Shown here: one piece after another, positions 24,758 through 33,889 of the stretch | Layout: every line of letters starts with the position of its first letter | Numbering within the stretch: the stretch's first letter is position 1 | Source: Oscillatoria sp. SIO1A7 | Lineage (GTDB): Bacteria; Cyanobacteriota; Cyanobacteriia; Cyanobacteriales; Laspinemataceae | DNA length: 64,000 bases | Assembly (NCBI GenBank): GCA_010672965.1 | Contig: JAAHFN010000006.1 | Location: 1-64,000 of the forward strand | Reading direction: 5' to 3' | The notes under the pieces: generated by a model | The model's database searches: none | What the model was told of the DNA's origin: nothing | The model's input: the letters and a program-made list of their open reading frames with translations, nothing else | Program-made: the position numbers and the translations under genes

Positions 24758-24899
24758 AAGCTGTCGTACCATAAGAATTGAGTACGATTAAAAGCCCCTA
24801 AATGGCGCGCTTTTCCGCTCTATTGCGGGTTTGGGTATTTCCCGTCGCGATCCTGGATTGCTGACTTAAATCAAATGCGTAACGGCTTACTCTGGCCTT

Positions 24900-25613
24900 T
24901 TATTTCTTGGAGGCAATAAAAAGCTGCCCGCTTTTATCTTTTCCTTCTACTTTAAAGCCGGCTTGATTGAAAATATCTTCAATTGCTTCTTCCTTAAAAA
25001 TTCTGTAGATAAGCCTCTGTTGAGCTAGGATGCGCTCGTCATCTTCTTTTTTAAAGTAAAAAACCTTCTCGATACAGTTTGTTGTTGTGGACTCAAAGAT
25101 TTCTTGAGAGTACACTATTCCTCCAGGTAACGGTTGGTCATAAGCATCGTGTACTCCTTGAACGTTAGTGATAAATAGGCCGCCATTTTCGAGACAGTTG
25201 GCCACATTTTGCAGCGCTTGCAGGTTACTTTCATAGTCAGGCAGATGCGTATAAAAATCGCAATCGCTGCCTGTATCGACAAAGGCACAGAGTCCGCCGT
25301 TGGAAATGGCAGCATCAAACCGCTCGGGAATCGACATGGAAAGAATGTCCGCTTGAAACAGTTTAGCGCGATCGCCCAATCGCTTTTGGGCAATCTCTAA
25401 CATTGCTGGAGTGTGGTCTATGCCCGTTAAATTATACTGAGGGTCGATTTCTAACAGTTTTTCCAAAAGCAAACCCGTTCCCACTCCAATTTCAATAATT
25501 TTTTGGCTCGGGGGTACGAGGGCCGCGATATCCTTAGCAATTTTATCATGTTGATAGTAGCCACTGGTCATCAACAGATCGTAGTAATCGGCGATCGCCG
25601 TGTATTCATTCAT
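24900..25613 (-). CDS. Class I SAM-dependent methyltransferase
   Basis: 237 residues. Motif I IIEIGVGTGLLLEKLLEID (about 40-58), the acidic residue after strand 2 (LTGIDHTPAMLEIA), motif II region ADILSMSIPERFDAAIS, and post-motif LENGGLFITNVQG define a Rossmann-fold methyltransferase. The YYDLLM start resembles UbiE/Cfr-like small-molecule methyltransferases. The substrate is unknown and the neighbours give no hint. No signal peptide or membrane segment. Confidence 0.85.
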   Translation of the reverse strand: MNEYTAIADYYDLLMTSGYYQHDKIAKDIAALVPPSQKIIEIGVGTGLLLEKLLEIDPQYNLTGIDHTPAMLEIAQKRLGDRAKLFQADILSMSIPERFDAAISNGGLCAFVDTGSDCDFYTHLPDYESNLQALQNVANCLENGGLFITNVQGVHDAYDQPLPGGIVYSQEIFESTTTNCIEKVFYFKKEDDERILAQQRLIYRIFKEEAIEDIFNQAGFKVEGKDKSGQLFIASKK

Positions 25614-25805
25614 AGTCCCTGAAAAAATTCTCTGTTCGCTACGGCAATAGTATATCAGTTCTGTATGGTGCGATTCGTTAGAGCCTGTGTTGCCGCTGTA
25701 GGGCGGGATGAATCCTGTGCCTTGGTTTCCCGATCAATTCCATCCCGTTTCGACTCCTGCTATGTAAGACGCGATCGATCGCGTCTTACATAGCAGAATC
25801 GGTGA

Positions 25806-25911
25806 CATGAAACGCCCCTACAGTGCGCTCGCGGCGGAGCTGCGCCAAAAGGCTTTCCCATGAAACGCCCCTACAGTGCGCTCGCGGCGGAGCTGCGCCA
25901 AAAGGCTTTCC
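25806..25911. repeat. 53-bp perfect tandem duplication
   Basis: The block CATGAAACGCCCCTACAGTG through AAAAGGCTTTCCC occurs twice head to tail with a 53-base period. It sits in a 685-base gap (25614-26298) that otherwise holds degenerate repeats and CCCCATG-type units, with no gene. Confidence 0.85.
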
Positions 25912-26298
25912 CCGGGCTGCAATAACTTATGGTTGCCTGGAGCGAGTTTGTTGCATTTGGCGCAAAAAAATTTTTTTTTGCTTTGCCGAACGGGGCAGAG
26001 ACAGGCGGGTAACGATGCGAACTGGGGGAGCGGACTTCGATTTGGTGGCGGGACTTCTGTTTAGCGAGGCGTCACAATGCTTGGATAAGCTAACCGGAGT
26101 TTGGAAATGGGCCCAACGACCTGCTCGGGAGGGAATTGGGAATTAAGCGAATTTGTCAGTGAGCATGCAGGGAGTCAGCGGTATGAACAGGCGGGACGCC
26201 TGTTCTACGGAGAATTGGCAAAAATTATGCCTGGAAATTAGAAACGCCAATTCTCCCCATGCCCATGCCCCATGCCCCATGCCCAATTCCCAATTCCC

Positions 26299-26946
26299 CT
26301 ATTTAATATTTCTAGTTTTGGTTGGTGGGGGCAAAAACTGAGCGTAACCTCTGGGAACGGTGTAGGGCCAGGGGAGGTTGATGGGCTCTTCTATGGTTCT
26401 GGTATAGGTAGAGCGCTGGGGTTGGACTATCAGAGCGATCGCGCAAACAATGGCAACGCCGCCGCCGATTACTACCAAAATTATCACCATGCCCCCTATG
26501 GCCCAGAATATGCCGGAATTAAAATTGGCCTGCTGTTGAAATGGAGCTGCGATCGGTCGAGCCTGTTGTGCATTCATAGTCACAACCATCCGTTGCTGCT
26601 CTTGCAATTGGAGCATGAGCCGCTCGGTATCGAGCCGCTGTCGCTGGAGTTCGGTTTTGAGGTGTTCGGTGGCTGCCTTTTGGAGTTCGAGTTGAGTCGC
26701 GAGTTGCTGAGTATTGCTCTTTTGCTGTTCTAATTTATTGTCAAGCTCCGAGGACGCATTGCCGCCCGGTGCCATCGGAGATGCTGGGGCGGGACCTTGG
26801 GGAACCGTAATTGTCGAGGGAGCATCGGGCTGGTCGCGTCGGGGGTAAAAAGGAGGCAAATCGTTACAGAGCCCTCCTTTGAACAGCAAGAGAGCTACAA
26901 CTCCGCTGACTGCACACCCTGCCAAGAAAGCCGTAGTATCGCTCAT
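26299..26946 (-). CDS. Membrane protein with coiled coil, unknown function
   Basis: 215 residues. An N-terminal hydrophobic segment (TAFLAGCAVSGVVALLLF), then a Pro/Gln linker and a long Gln/Leu-rich coiled coil (about 75-130), a second strong membrane helix (FWAIGGMVIILVVIGGGVAI, about 148-170) and a short Pro-rich tail. It would sit in the membrane with the coiled coil on one face. No enzyme motif. No recognised family. Confidence 0.6.
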   Translation of the reverse strand: MSDTTAFLAGCAVSGVVALLLFKGGLCNDLPPFYPRRDQPDAPSTITVPQGPAPASPMAPGGNASSELDNKLEQQKSNTQQLATQLELQKAATEHLKTELQRQRLDTERLMLQLQEQQRMVVTMNAQQARPIAAPFQQQANFNSGIFWAIGGMVIILVVIGGGVAIVCAIALIVQPQRSTYTRTIEEPINLPWPYTVPRGYAQFLPPPTKTRNIK

Positions 26947-27519
26947 TATCCTTCCTATAGGGGGGAGAGGTCTTGGAGATGGAATCTCCTAAAAATAGCA
27001 CGAGTTTAACCGGACTGGCCTGGGTTTAGCAGGGGCAGTCTGTTGGTGCCATATCGGCTTTCGAGTGGCGGGCTGGTTTTGTTGGTCTGAGTCTAGGGGG
27101 CATGAGTGGGGTCATAAATACTTCTCTATTTTTACCAGACTAAGGAGAGATCGACAAGGGACTGTGGGACGAACCGGAGCGATCGCCCCATTGGCAGCTT
27201 ATTCTTTTGTATATCCAGACGCTCTTGTAAAATTTAGTTGTATTTTGTGGATTGCGCTGAAACGGCTCCAAATTTCATTGCGGTCCCCTTATGCCAGAGA
27301 GCATCTATTGCTTACTGACGATCGGTAGTATAGCAATAATAAATGGGTTTACAATCTGATTGATGGGTCAAAAACCCGTGTTTTTTAAAGAAACTGGGTT
27401 TCTCGGGAGTGCGAATGACTTAGCATTGCTATAGAATTGCAAGCTAATCGGATTTCAGAGAAAAGTCGGATAGCCAAGATAATTATTTGTTGCTTATAAC
27501 AATTAGATCGGGAGAAGAA
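26947..27519. other. Gap without a gene
   Basis: About 570 bases with no credible frame. A short hairpin-like pair AAAAACCCGTGTTTTTT and AAACTGGGTTTCT lies near 27370. The last 20 bases carry the ribosome site GGGAGAAG for the next gene. Confidence 0.4.
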
Positions 27520-29082
27520 ATGAGACTGGAAGAAATCTTAGAAAAGCATATAATGGTGGATTTGGATACAGTGCAGAGCGATAGAGAACTGCTAAAGCAA
27601 ATCCAAAGACATCTAAATGCGGCGGGATTGTATCCTGGTGGCGACTCGATCGACGGGCTTTATGGGCCTGTCACGAAGGGGGCGCTGGTGAGTTTCTGCA
27701 AGCAGGAAAACCTGAACAATATGAAAACCCGGTGGTTTGGTCGATCCTTCGCCGGGGCGCTAAAGAAGTATAAAGTAGAAGAGGCGATCGCTGAGGAAGG
27801 AGCAGACAATGCTACTCCAGAAAATATAGAAGACAATAGCGATCGCATAGTCAGCGCTGAAAACGTCAGCGATGAAGACAACGAACTATTCCATATTTTC
27901 TTGTCGGCAGAAGACAAAGAAAAGCATGGCGCTGAGAAACTAGCTTTTCTGGACAAGGGGATTGAGAAATCTCGATATAAAGAAGATATAGACAGCTATC
28001 CCAAGCGGCTGGAGCAGAAACCGGACGGGAAAGAGATAGTTTCTGCCTTGAAATCCAAGGATGGGGATGCTAAAGATTCAGATGCCTTCGAGCCGTACCC
28101 GCATGTCGGCGTAATCCCGAAAATAGACAACAAGGGTCTCGACTTTCTCCATAAAGATGTAGAAAATGCCTGTGTTTGCATTGGCAGTTTTGTCGGGGAC
28201 GAGCTGGGAGCTAGCTGGCTGGGGAGAAAGGCTTTAGATAACGATCAGTATTGGAGTAGCACGAAAATCCTGGGTATTATCAATCTTATTGGCCAAGCGA
28301 ATAGGAAGTATCCCAATAGCCGGATGGAAAATTGCATTGTTAGAGGCAATGGAGAGGCAGAAAGCTTTTCTTTTGAGGATTTGGCCGAGGATGTGATGAC
28401 CTACGGGCAAAAAATAGGAACTTCAAATTCCATTGCGGCGATGTTCAAGCGATTCGAGACTTATTACGGTCTAGAGGATTGGACGCGGAAAATGACCGGC
28501 AATAATACCTTAGAGTTTCGAGGGATGTATGGAGATAGTCCTTTTTTCAATTGGCCGCAACTGTTCGACACGCGATCGCAGCACACTCTGGTAAAAGGGG
28601 CTCCAGAAATAGGCAGAGGCAGTAACAATCTATCTGCCTACGATTTAACTCGGGTTCTCTCGATGCTGGCATGGCATTGCTACCTTCCCAAAGCAGCGAG
28701 GCTGCCGGGATGCCAATGGCATAGCTTGCAAACTCTGGTGCGGGCAATGGGCAAAGACACGGCTCGGTATGCAGATGTGGCAATCGACCAATTGGGACTA
28801 AACAAGGCGATCGCATCTCCAGTCATTCTCTCCAAATTAGGATTTGGCATTAGCGATTCCCGGGGTTCAATAGAACTAACTTACACTGCTTTCATACAGT
28901 TTATAGATAGCAGCTCTAAGTCAGAAAAAGGCCAATCTAAATTAAGAACCCTGGCTATGACCTTGCGAATTGCTAAGCAACTGGCAGGCGACGTCAACGC
29001 TCAGGCCAGAGAGGTAGATGCTCGGATGGCGACGGAAGTAACACAAATTCTGCGACGAGTAGTAAGTGAAGAGTTGGTTTGA
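27520..29082 (+). CDS. Peptidoglycan-binding protein with serine-hydrolase-like motifs
   Basis: 520 residues. Residues about 15-62 match a peptidoglycan-binding domain (LLKQIQRHLNAAGLYPGG then DGLYGPVTKGALVSF). An acidic linker follows. The C-terminal 300 residues are unassigned but show a possible penicillin-recognising motif set: SSTK at 246-249 and TSN at 301-303, plus a weak VKGA further on. If real, it would be a beta-lactamase or transpeptidase-like fold; this is inference and the third motif is weak. No signal peptide is visible, which is odd for a cell-wall enzyme. The ATG at 27520 was chosen because GGGAGAAG precedes it; a TTG 33 bases upstream has no site. Confidence 0.65.
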   Translation: MRLEEILEKHIMVDLDTVQSDRELLKQIQRHLNAAGLYPGGDSIDGLYGPVTKGALVSFCKQENLNNMKTRWFGRSFAGALKKYKVEEAIAEEGADNATPENIEDNSDRIVSAENVSDEDNELFHIFLSAEDKEKHGAEKLAFLDKGIEKSRYKEDIDSYPKRLEQKPDGKEIVSALKSKDGDAKDSDAFEPYPHVGVIPKIDNKGLDFLHKDVENACVCIGSFVGDELGASWLGRKALDNDQYWSSTKILGIINLIGQANRKYPNSRMENCIVRGNGEAESFSFEDLAEDVMTYGQKIGTSNSIAAMFKRFETYYGLEDWTRKMTGNNTLEFRGMYGDSPFFNWPQLFDTRSQHTLVKGAPEIGRGSNNLSAYDLTRVLSMLAWHCYLPKAARLPGCQWHSLQTLVRAMGKDTARYADVAIDQLGLNKAIASPVILSKLGFGISDSRGSIELTYTAFIQFIDSSSKSEKGQSKLRTLAMTLRIAKQLAGDVNAQAREVDARMATEVTQILRRVVSEELV

Positions 29083-29228
29083 CGGGAAATGAGAGTTTTG
29101 AGTTTTGAGTTTTGAGTTTTTAGTTAAAACGTAAAGGGGCAATGGAGTCGATTCCCCTCTTGGGAGGGGTTAGGGGTGGTTTTTATTAATAACATACTGG
29201 ATTTGTTGTTATTACAATAACTAGAGCC

Positions 29229-29395
29229 AGAAACCCGGTTTTTTGAACAATACCTTCGCCATTTTGCCCCAGGGGACGATCATCGCATTTGTTGTGTTAC
29301 TCGCACGAGTTGGCTGCGCCAACGTTCCCGGGAGGAACCTACAAATAAGGGGTTTTGCCTTTTGGCGAAGGTATTGTCCAAAAAACCGGGTTTCT
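29229..29395. mobile_element. MITE-like element with ~32-bp CCGGTTTTTT terminal repeats
   Basis: The ends AGAAACCCGGTTTTTTGAAC and AATACCTTCGCC match the reverse complement of the right end at 31 of 32 positions. Larger relatives are at 43799-44119 and 61127-61519. Short hairpins made only of the outer arms occur at 16347, 29490, 32583, 33803 and 61074. A TTTTGAG heptamer tract lies just upstream (29094-29120). Confidence 0.75.
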
Positions 29396-29604
29396 TACAG
29401 TTGCTAATGATGGGCGATCGCTCTAATAACTCTCAATCTCTCAATCTAATAACCCACCCCTAGCCCCTCCCAGGAAGGGAAATGGAGCCAGAAACCCGGG
29501 TTTTCAAAAACCCCGGGTTTTCTTACAGTTACTAATGATGGGCGATCGCTCTAATAACTAACAACTCAAAATTTAACCCTCAAAACTCAAATTACAAAAC
29601 TTAT

Positions 29605-29746
29605 AGCGGTTCTCATCAAATTGATGTGAAGGTTGTATTGGGCGAAGCAACGAGAGTACGGAAATTACCGTTCTACAGCCGAGATAGTCGCTCGCGATGC
29701 TGTCGCCCCTAAGGGTTTCGTTCATTACACTGAGTTGAGAAACGCT
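29605..29746. repeat. AGCGGTTCTCA-family element
   Basis: Left end AGCGGTTCTCATCAAATTGA, right end TGAGTTGAGAAACGCT, imperfectly inverted. The interior (GTTCTACAGCCGAGATAG, GATGCTGTCGCCCCTA) matches elements at 41447-41599, 41616-41750 and the inside of 5125-5415. Short CTCAAGCTAAGAA repeats follow up to the hydrolase gene. Confidence 0.7.
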
Positions 29747-29791
29747 ATAACAACTCTCAAGCTAAGAACTCTCAAGCTAAGAACTCTCAAT

Positions 29792-30697
29792 CTAACAATT
29801 GGCCAGCCAATTCAAAATTTCTTGATTGGTTTTTTCGGGATACTCGTCATAAGCACAATGACCGGCATTTTCCAACTCGACTAATTGTAGATTGGGATTG
29901 AGGTGGATGAGCTGGCGAAAACCAGAAAGGGGCACGACGCGATCTTCTTTGCCCCAGAGTACGAGTAGGGGAACTTGTAACTCGGGAAGCATTTCTCTGA
30001 CTGTTTTGGAGCCGTAGTCCGGGTCGCGGAGGGAGCGGGCGAGGCGAGAAAGTACATCTAGAGCGCCTCGGTCTCGGGGCGGCTCGGCAAACATGGCTAC
30101 TAATTCTTCATCTACTAGCTCTGGGCGTACATAAATTATTTTTTTGAGAACCAATCGCAAGAAAGCAGGCTGACGCACGAACTGGAATAGAGGCCAAAGT
30201 AGCGGTGCAGAGGCAAAAGTTCTTTCTATTGCCCTGGCGAAGGCGGGAGGTTGGCTGGCCTTAGCTTCTGGCAGAGTTAGCAAGACCAAACCTTTTGTCA
30301 TTTCCGGGTATTTGCTAGCAGCGGTCAAAGCTACCAAAGCGCCCAAAGAGTGACCGATAATGATGGCTTTTTGGCCGATGAAGGAGCTAAAGAAATCGTA
30401 GGTTAAATTGGCCCAGAGGTCGGTGTTGTAACGAGCGGGTGCTTTTTGAGAGCCGCCAAAGCCGAGGAAGTCCAAGGCATAGATAGCATGATGTTGGCTC
30501 AGGGGCATTAAGTTAGCGCGCCATTGCCCCAGGGCAGAGCCAAACCCATGCAGGAAGACTAGGGGTAGGGGATCCTGAGCTGTCCTTGCGGGTCTAATGT
30601 AGGTATAGCGAATTCGCCAGCCTCGCCAAAACCAATCTCGCTGGGTCCCTAAATGACTTTTATTATCTTGTGTCAAAAGCGCTTTGTCCTTTATCAT
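29792..30697 (-). CDS. Alpha/beta hydrolase
   Basis: 301 residues. Oxyanion region LVFLHGFGSALGQW, nucleophile elbow GHSLG, acid in LWGKEDRVVP and catalytic histidine in ENAGHCAYDE give a complete triad. Cyanobacterial proteins of this size may be esterases, haloalkane-dehalogenase-like enzymes or lipases; the substrate is not predictable. No signal peptide. The start at 30697 has no strong ribosome site, and an inverted heptamer repeat follows upstream. Confidence 0.85.
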   Translation of the reverse strand: MIKDKALLTQDNKSHLGTQRDWFWRGWRIRYTYIRPARTAQDPLPLVFLHGFGSALGQWRANLMPLSQHHAIYALDFLGFGGSQKAPARYNTDLWANLTYDFFSSFIGQKAIIIGHSLGALVALTAASKYPEMTKGLVLLTLPEAKASQPPAFARAIERTFASAPLLWPLFQFVRQPAFLRLVLKKIIYVRPELVDEELVAMFAEPPRDRGALDVLSRLARSLRDPDYGSKTVREMLPELQVPLLVLWGKEDRVVPLSGFRQLIHLNPNLQLVELENAGHCAYDEYPEKTNQEILNWLANC

Positions 30698-30709
30698 GTA
30701 TGGGAATTG

Positions 30710-31010
30710 GGAGGGGGTGTAGGGTGTGGGGTGTGGGGTGTAGGGTAGGGTGCCCTTCTCTGCGGTCTTTTCACCACATTGACGACTGACGGGGATCGTG
30801 CCGGCGCGATCGTACCGAAAGCCTCTAACAGTAAGGATTTCAGCCTTCTCAGAGTACGGTAAAAAAATTGCTAAAAGTTTCCCTACACCCTACACCCCAC
30901 ACCCGCTTGTGTAGGGGAAGAGAGAAGGGGAAGACAAGGGAGAAGGGGAAGACAAGGGAGAAATTTCGCCCACACCCTACACCCTACACCCTACACCCCC
31001 TCCCAATGCC
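30710..31010. repeat. Inverted heptamer repeats (GGGTGTG / CACACCC)
   Basis: GGGTGTG-type units near 30714-30752 and complementary CACCCTA units near 30885-30903 and 30968-31003 surround a non-coding spacer. GGGAAGAC units repeat around 30915-30955. This fills the divergent gap between the hydrolase and parA. Confidence 0.75.
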
Positions 31011-31043
31011 CAATTCCCCATTCCCTAATATATTTTTTAGTCT

Positions 31044-31694
31044 ATGAACTCATCGTCCCCCACAACCAAAATCCTGGCAATCATTAACGGGAAGGGGGGT
31101 GTGGGCAAAACAACCACTGCTATTAATCTTGCTGCTGTTTTTGCGGAAAAAAAACGCATCCTCTTGGTGGATGCAGATCCTCAAGGTTCGGCGAGTTGGT
31201 GGTTCTCTCGCAGCGGCAAAAGCTTGAACTTTGATATTGCGCAAGAGACGAATGCCAAACTTTTGGGTCGTTTGCGCAAGATAGAAGGATACGATCTAGT
31301 GGTGGTAGATACTCCGCCGGCACTCGCTTCCGAAGGACTGGCAGCGGCGATCGCCAGTAGCGACTATGTGGTATTGCCCACCCCCCCAGCACCAATGGAC
31401 CTCAGCGCGTCGATCGATACCGTCCGGGAAGCGGTTATGCCAATAGGAGTTCCCCATCGAGTGTTGCTGACTCGGGTAGATTCCCGAAGTTTGCGAGAGA
31501 CCCTCGAAGCACAAAACGCTCTGATGGAACTGGGAATCCCTGCTTGTCTGGCGTTCGTGCGTTCTTACAAGGCCCACGAACGGGCTGCCCTAGACGGGGT
31601 GCCGATTACTAAGTGGCGCGGGAAAAATGCCAAAGAGGCCAAGGCGGATTATCTCCGGGTGGCCGATGAATTAGAACGCGATTGGAGAAACTGA
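31044..31694 (+). CDS. ParA-family ATPase
   Basis: 216 residues. Deviant Walker [18 protein letters not shown] with the signature lysine, Walker A' [11 protein letters not shown], and Walker [10 protein letters not shown]. Such small ParA/MinD-type ATPases segregate plasmids or position cellular cargo by cycling on DNA or membrane. At 216 residues without an N-terminal helix-turn-helix it is the short form. The TGA stop overlaps the ATG of the next gene (TGATG), so the two are translationally coupled and probably work together. The presence of the signature lysine argues against the carboxysome-positioning McdA type that lacks it. Confidence 0.9.
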   Translation: MNSSSPTTKILAIINGKGGVGKTTTAINLAAVFAEKKRILLVDADPQGSASWWFSRSGKSLNFDIAQETNAKLLGRLRKIEGYDLVVVDTPPALASEGLAAAIASSDYVVLPTPPAPMDLSASIDTVREAVMPIGVPHRVLLTRVDSRSLRETLEAQNALMELGIPACLAFVRSYKAHERAALDGVPITKWRGKNAKEAKADYLRVADELERDWRN

Positions 31695-32545
31695 TGGCTA
31701 AAAAACGTCTTGCGGATCTGCTCCGAGAAGAAGCCCAAAAAGCGCCAGAGCAAGATTCAGCTAAAGAAGCAGCAAAAGTCCCGGAGCAAGATTCGGCTCC
31801 AGAGGCAGCGGCCGATCCAGGAGAGGAATTGGCAAGCTCAAAGGAAACAAACGCTGAGTTGGAAGCTGCGATCGCCGAATTGAATGCGGCACGGCAAGAA
31901 ATAGCCGAGCTTAAGTCTTCTTTGGAGGAGCAAAAGGCGGCGATAGAGTCTGCCGGAGCCAAGGAATCTCAGCAAGAGCAAGAAATAGCCGAGCTTAAGT
32001 CTTCTTTGAAAGAAGAAAATAAACGGGCAGGCAAACTGGAAAGTCAGTTAGAGAAGGCTAACGAGCAGAATACAAAGCTACAAGAGGATTTGAAAAAATC
32101 CAAGGGCGAGCTGACTCGCTCCCAAGCGGAACTTGAAGAATCCCAGCAGCTTAACCACCAGCTAGAACGAGAAGTAGCTCAAAAGGAAGCGGATTTGTCA
32201 GAGCGGGAGACCATCCTCAAGAATCTCCAGACAGATTTACAGAAATCTCATCAGCTTAATCAGAAGCTGGAAGAGGCTAAGGCAGAACAGCAGGAAGATA
32301 TAAAAGAACTAAAACTACGGGCGATCGATCTGGAGGAAGAATTGAAATCTGCCAAGGAGGCGGCCAGCCAGCTCGCGGCAGCAAACGAAAAGCTCGTACA
32401 AGAGTCTGACGATCTGAAAGAGACGCAGGAAAAATCGCCTTCGCAAGGGTTAGTCGTAAGGAAATATAGACGACCGATATCCAACTTTGAAGCAGTAGTT
32501 AAGGCCAAAGATTTATCCAACGAGCAGCTAGGTTGGTTTGATTAG
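31694..32545 (+). CDS. Coiled-coil partner of the ParA-like ATPase
   Basis: 283 residues, starting at the ATG that overlaps the parA stop; GGAG lies 9 bases upstream. The first residues are basic ([10 protein letters not shown]), as expected for a segment contacting a ParA ATPase. Residues about 45-250 are an almost unbroken Glu/Lys/Leu/Gln coiled coil with local duplications (EIAELKSSL twice). The C-terminus GLVVRKYRRPISNFEAVV ending in GWFD is the only non-coiled part and may be the functional contact. ParB-like DNA-binding motifs are absent, so an adaptor linking ParA to a cargo is more likely than a classic centromere binder. Confidence 0.7.
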   Translation: MAKKRLADLLREEAQKAPEQDSAKEAAKVPEQDSAPEAAADPGEELASSKETNAELEAAIAELNAARQEIAELKSSLEEQKAAIESAGAKESQQEQEIAELKSSLKEENKRAGKLESQLEKANEQNTKLQEDLKKSKGELTRSQAELEESQQLNHQLEREVAQKEADLSERETILKNLQTDLQKSHQLNQKLEEAKAEQQEDIKELKLRAIDLEEELKSAKEAASQLAAANEKLVQESDDLKETQEKSPSQGLVVRKYRRPISNFEAVVKAKDLSNEQLGWFD

Positions 32546-32649
32546 GGAATTGGTGAGAGGTTTGAGTTTTAAGTTTTGAATTTTGAGTTAAAGAAACCCG
32601 GGTTTTTGGAAAAACCGGGTTTCTAACCCCTCCAGATACTGCGAGAAAC

Positions 32650-32750
32650 GGGAGCATTTCAATTTTGCAGATCTGCCGCCTAACGCCTAAAGGCGCGGCT
32701 ACACAAACAAAGCCCTTTGGGCTGACTAGGTGCAAAAGTGAAATGCTCCC
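32650..32750. mobile_element. MITE-like element, GGGAGCATTTCA family, copy D
   Basis: Ends GGGAGCATTTCAATTTT and AAAAGTGAAATGCTCCC. CGAGAAAC stands on both sides (32642-32649, 32751-32758), an 8-base target duplication. A CCCGGGTTTTTGG / CCAAAAACCGGGTT-like hairpin lies just upstream at 32587-32620. The remainder of the gap up to 32841 is not coding. Confidence 0.8.
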
Positions 32751-32841
32751 CGAGAAACGAGAAACACGGTTTCTCTTTTCCGCAGGCACTACCCCAGAGG
32801 TTGGCAAATGAACTATACTAATTGAAAAGCAGGATATTGCC

Positions 32842-33786
32842 ATGACGCGATCGCCGCACGATGGCTTTGCAAAAGACTATCTGGAAAAAATACTCATACC
32901 CTTGGGCCGATTTCAGGCACCCTTGGAGGTAAGAGACGAAGCCCGCCAAATAGATATCTGGTTCATACCTGCCAAATATCCAGCAGCGGACCCGTCCCAA
33001 TTCGGACTTCTCGCGGCCATAGTCGAGAAAGAATGCTTGCTCGAACCAGTTCGAGCGGGGCTATCCCCAAATGAAATCGATAACTGCAATCGCAGGAAGC
33101 TAATTTTCTACGGGCTCCTGGAGCGCAAAGCAGCCCGGGAAAAGAAAAGCATTACACGCTCGCAATACCCTTTCTTGTGGATTTTATGCCCAACGGTATC
33201 CGCAGAGGTGCGGGAGATGTTCGGGGCCAAAGAAAAAGAAGGATGGCCTACTGGAGTGTATTTTGCACCCACAGGATACAGGTTCGCTATTGTGGCAATC
33301 AACCAGCTCCCGGAAACCAGAGAAACCTTGTGGTTAAGAGTGCTGGGCAAGGGGGGCGTACAAGAGCGGGCTTTTGAAGAACTCAAGAAGCTGCCGCCAA
33401 CCGATAGTTTGCGCCGCAATATATTAGAAGTCGTGGGGATGTGGTACTCCACTCTCGTTGGCAAAGCCAAACCAACCGATGAAGAAAAGGAGCTAGCTAT
33501 GGAATTACATCCAACTTACATAGAATGGCGAGAGGCCATAAAAGAGGAAGGTCGCCAAGAAGGCCAACAAGAGGGCCGCTCAGAAGGGCGAGTCGAGACG
33601 CGGCGTCAGTTTATCGAAAATTTCCTTACTGCCCGATTTGGTTCTTTAGACGAAACTTTGAAGGCAGCTATAGAGCCGTTGCAAGAATTGCCGGATCCGG
33701 AGTTGACCCGCCTGATGCTCGAATTGTCCAGTTTAGACCGAGAAGAGTTTTTGGCTCGCTTGAATGGTGAGAGGTTTGAGTTTTAA
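32842..33786 (+). CDS. Rpn/DUF4351-like protein
   Basis: 314 residues. The N-terminal part (HDGFAKDYLEKILIPLG, VRDEARQIDIWFIPA) resembles the PD-(D/E)XK nuclease-like fold of the Rpn/transposase-associated family. It is followed by a charged EGRQEGQQEGRSEGR linker and a C-terminal DUF4351-type helical domain (FLTARFGSLDETLKAAI ... LPDPELTRLMLELSS). Family members promote recombination or have nuclease activity; which applies here is unknown. A second, diverged member lies at 50169. It shares the strand with the parA pair and the CHAT gene, but repeats separate them, so an operon is uncertain. Confidence 0.7.
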   Translation: MTRSPHDGFAKDYLEKILIPLGRFQAPLEVRDEARQIDIWFIPAKYPAADPSQFGLLAAIVEKECLLEPVRAGLSPNEIDNCNRRKLIFYGLLERKAAREKKSITRSQYPFLWILCPTVSAEVREMFGAKEKEGWPTGVYFAPTGYRFAIVAINQLPETRETLWLRVLGKGGVQERAFEELKKLPPTDSLRRNILEVVGMWYSTLVGKAKPTDEEKELAMELHPTYIEWREAIKEEGRQEGQQEGRSEGRVETRRQFIENFLTARFGSLDETLKAAIEPLQELPDPELTRLMLELSSLDREEFLARLNGERFEF

Positions 33787-33802
33787 GTTTTGAATTTTGA
33801 GT

Positions 33803-33889
33803 TAAAGAAACCCGGTTTTTCCAAAAACCGGGTTTCTGGCCCCAATGCCCCATGCCCAATGCCCCATGCCCAATGCCCCATGCCCAATT
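33803..33889. repeat. CCGGTTTTT hairpin plus GCCCCAT/GCCCAAT heptamers
   Basis: AAGAAACCCGGTTTTTCC pairs with AAAAACCGGGTTTCT (33804-33837). About six heptamers of the type GCCC(A/C)AT follow and run straight into the 5' end of the PPC-TPR-CHAT gene. The first codons available to that gene are written in this repeat. Confidence 0.8.

Noticed and set aside
25823-26146. 107-codon frame beginning MRSRRSCAKRL
   Set aside because: It reads through the 53-bp tandem duplication; the same peptide occurs twice at its start for that reason.
31044-32545. Carboxysome-positioning McdA/McdB pair
   Set aside because: The ATPase keeps the signature lysine in Walker A (KGGVGKTT), and no carboxysome genes are nearby. 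The partner does not show a clear McdB pattern.
33803-33838. CCGGTTTTT hairpins as transcription terminators
   Set aside because: These stems recur as parts of dispersed elements in both orientations and inside larger elements, and several are not downstream of a gene, so I treat them as repeats.
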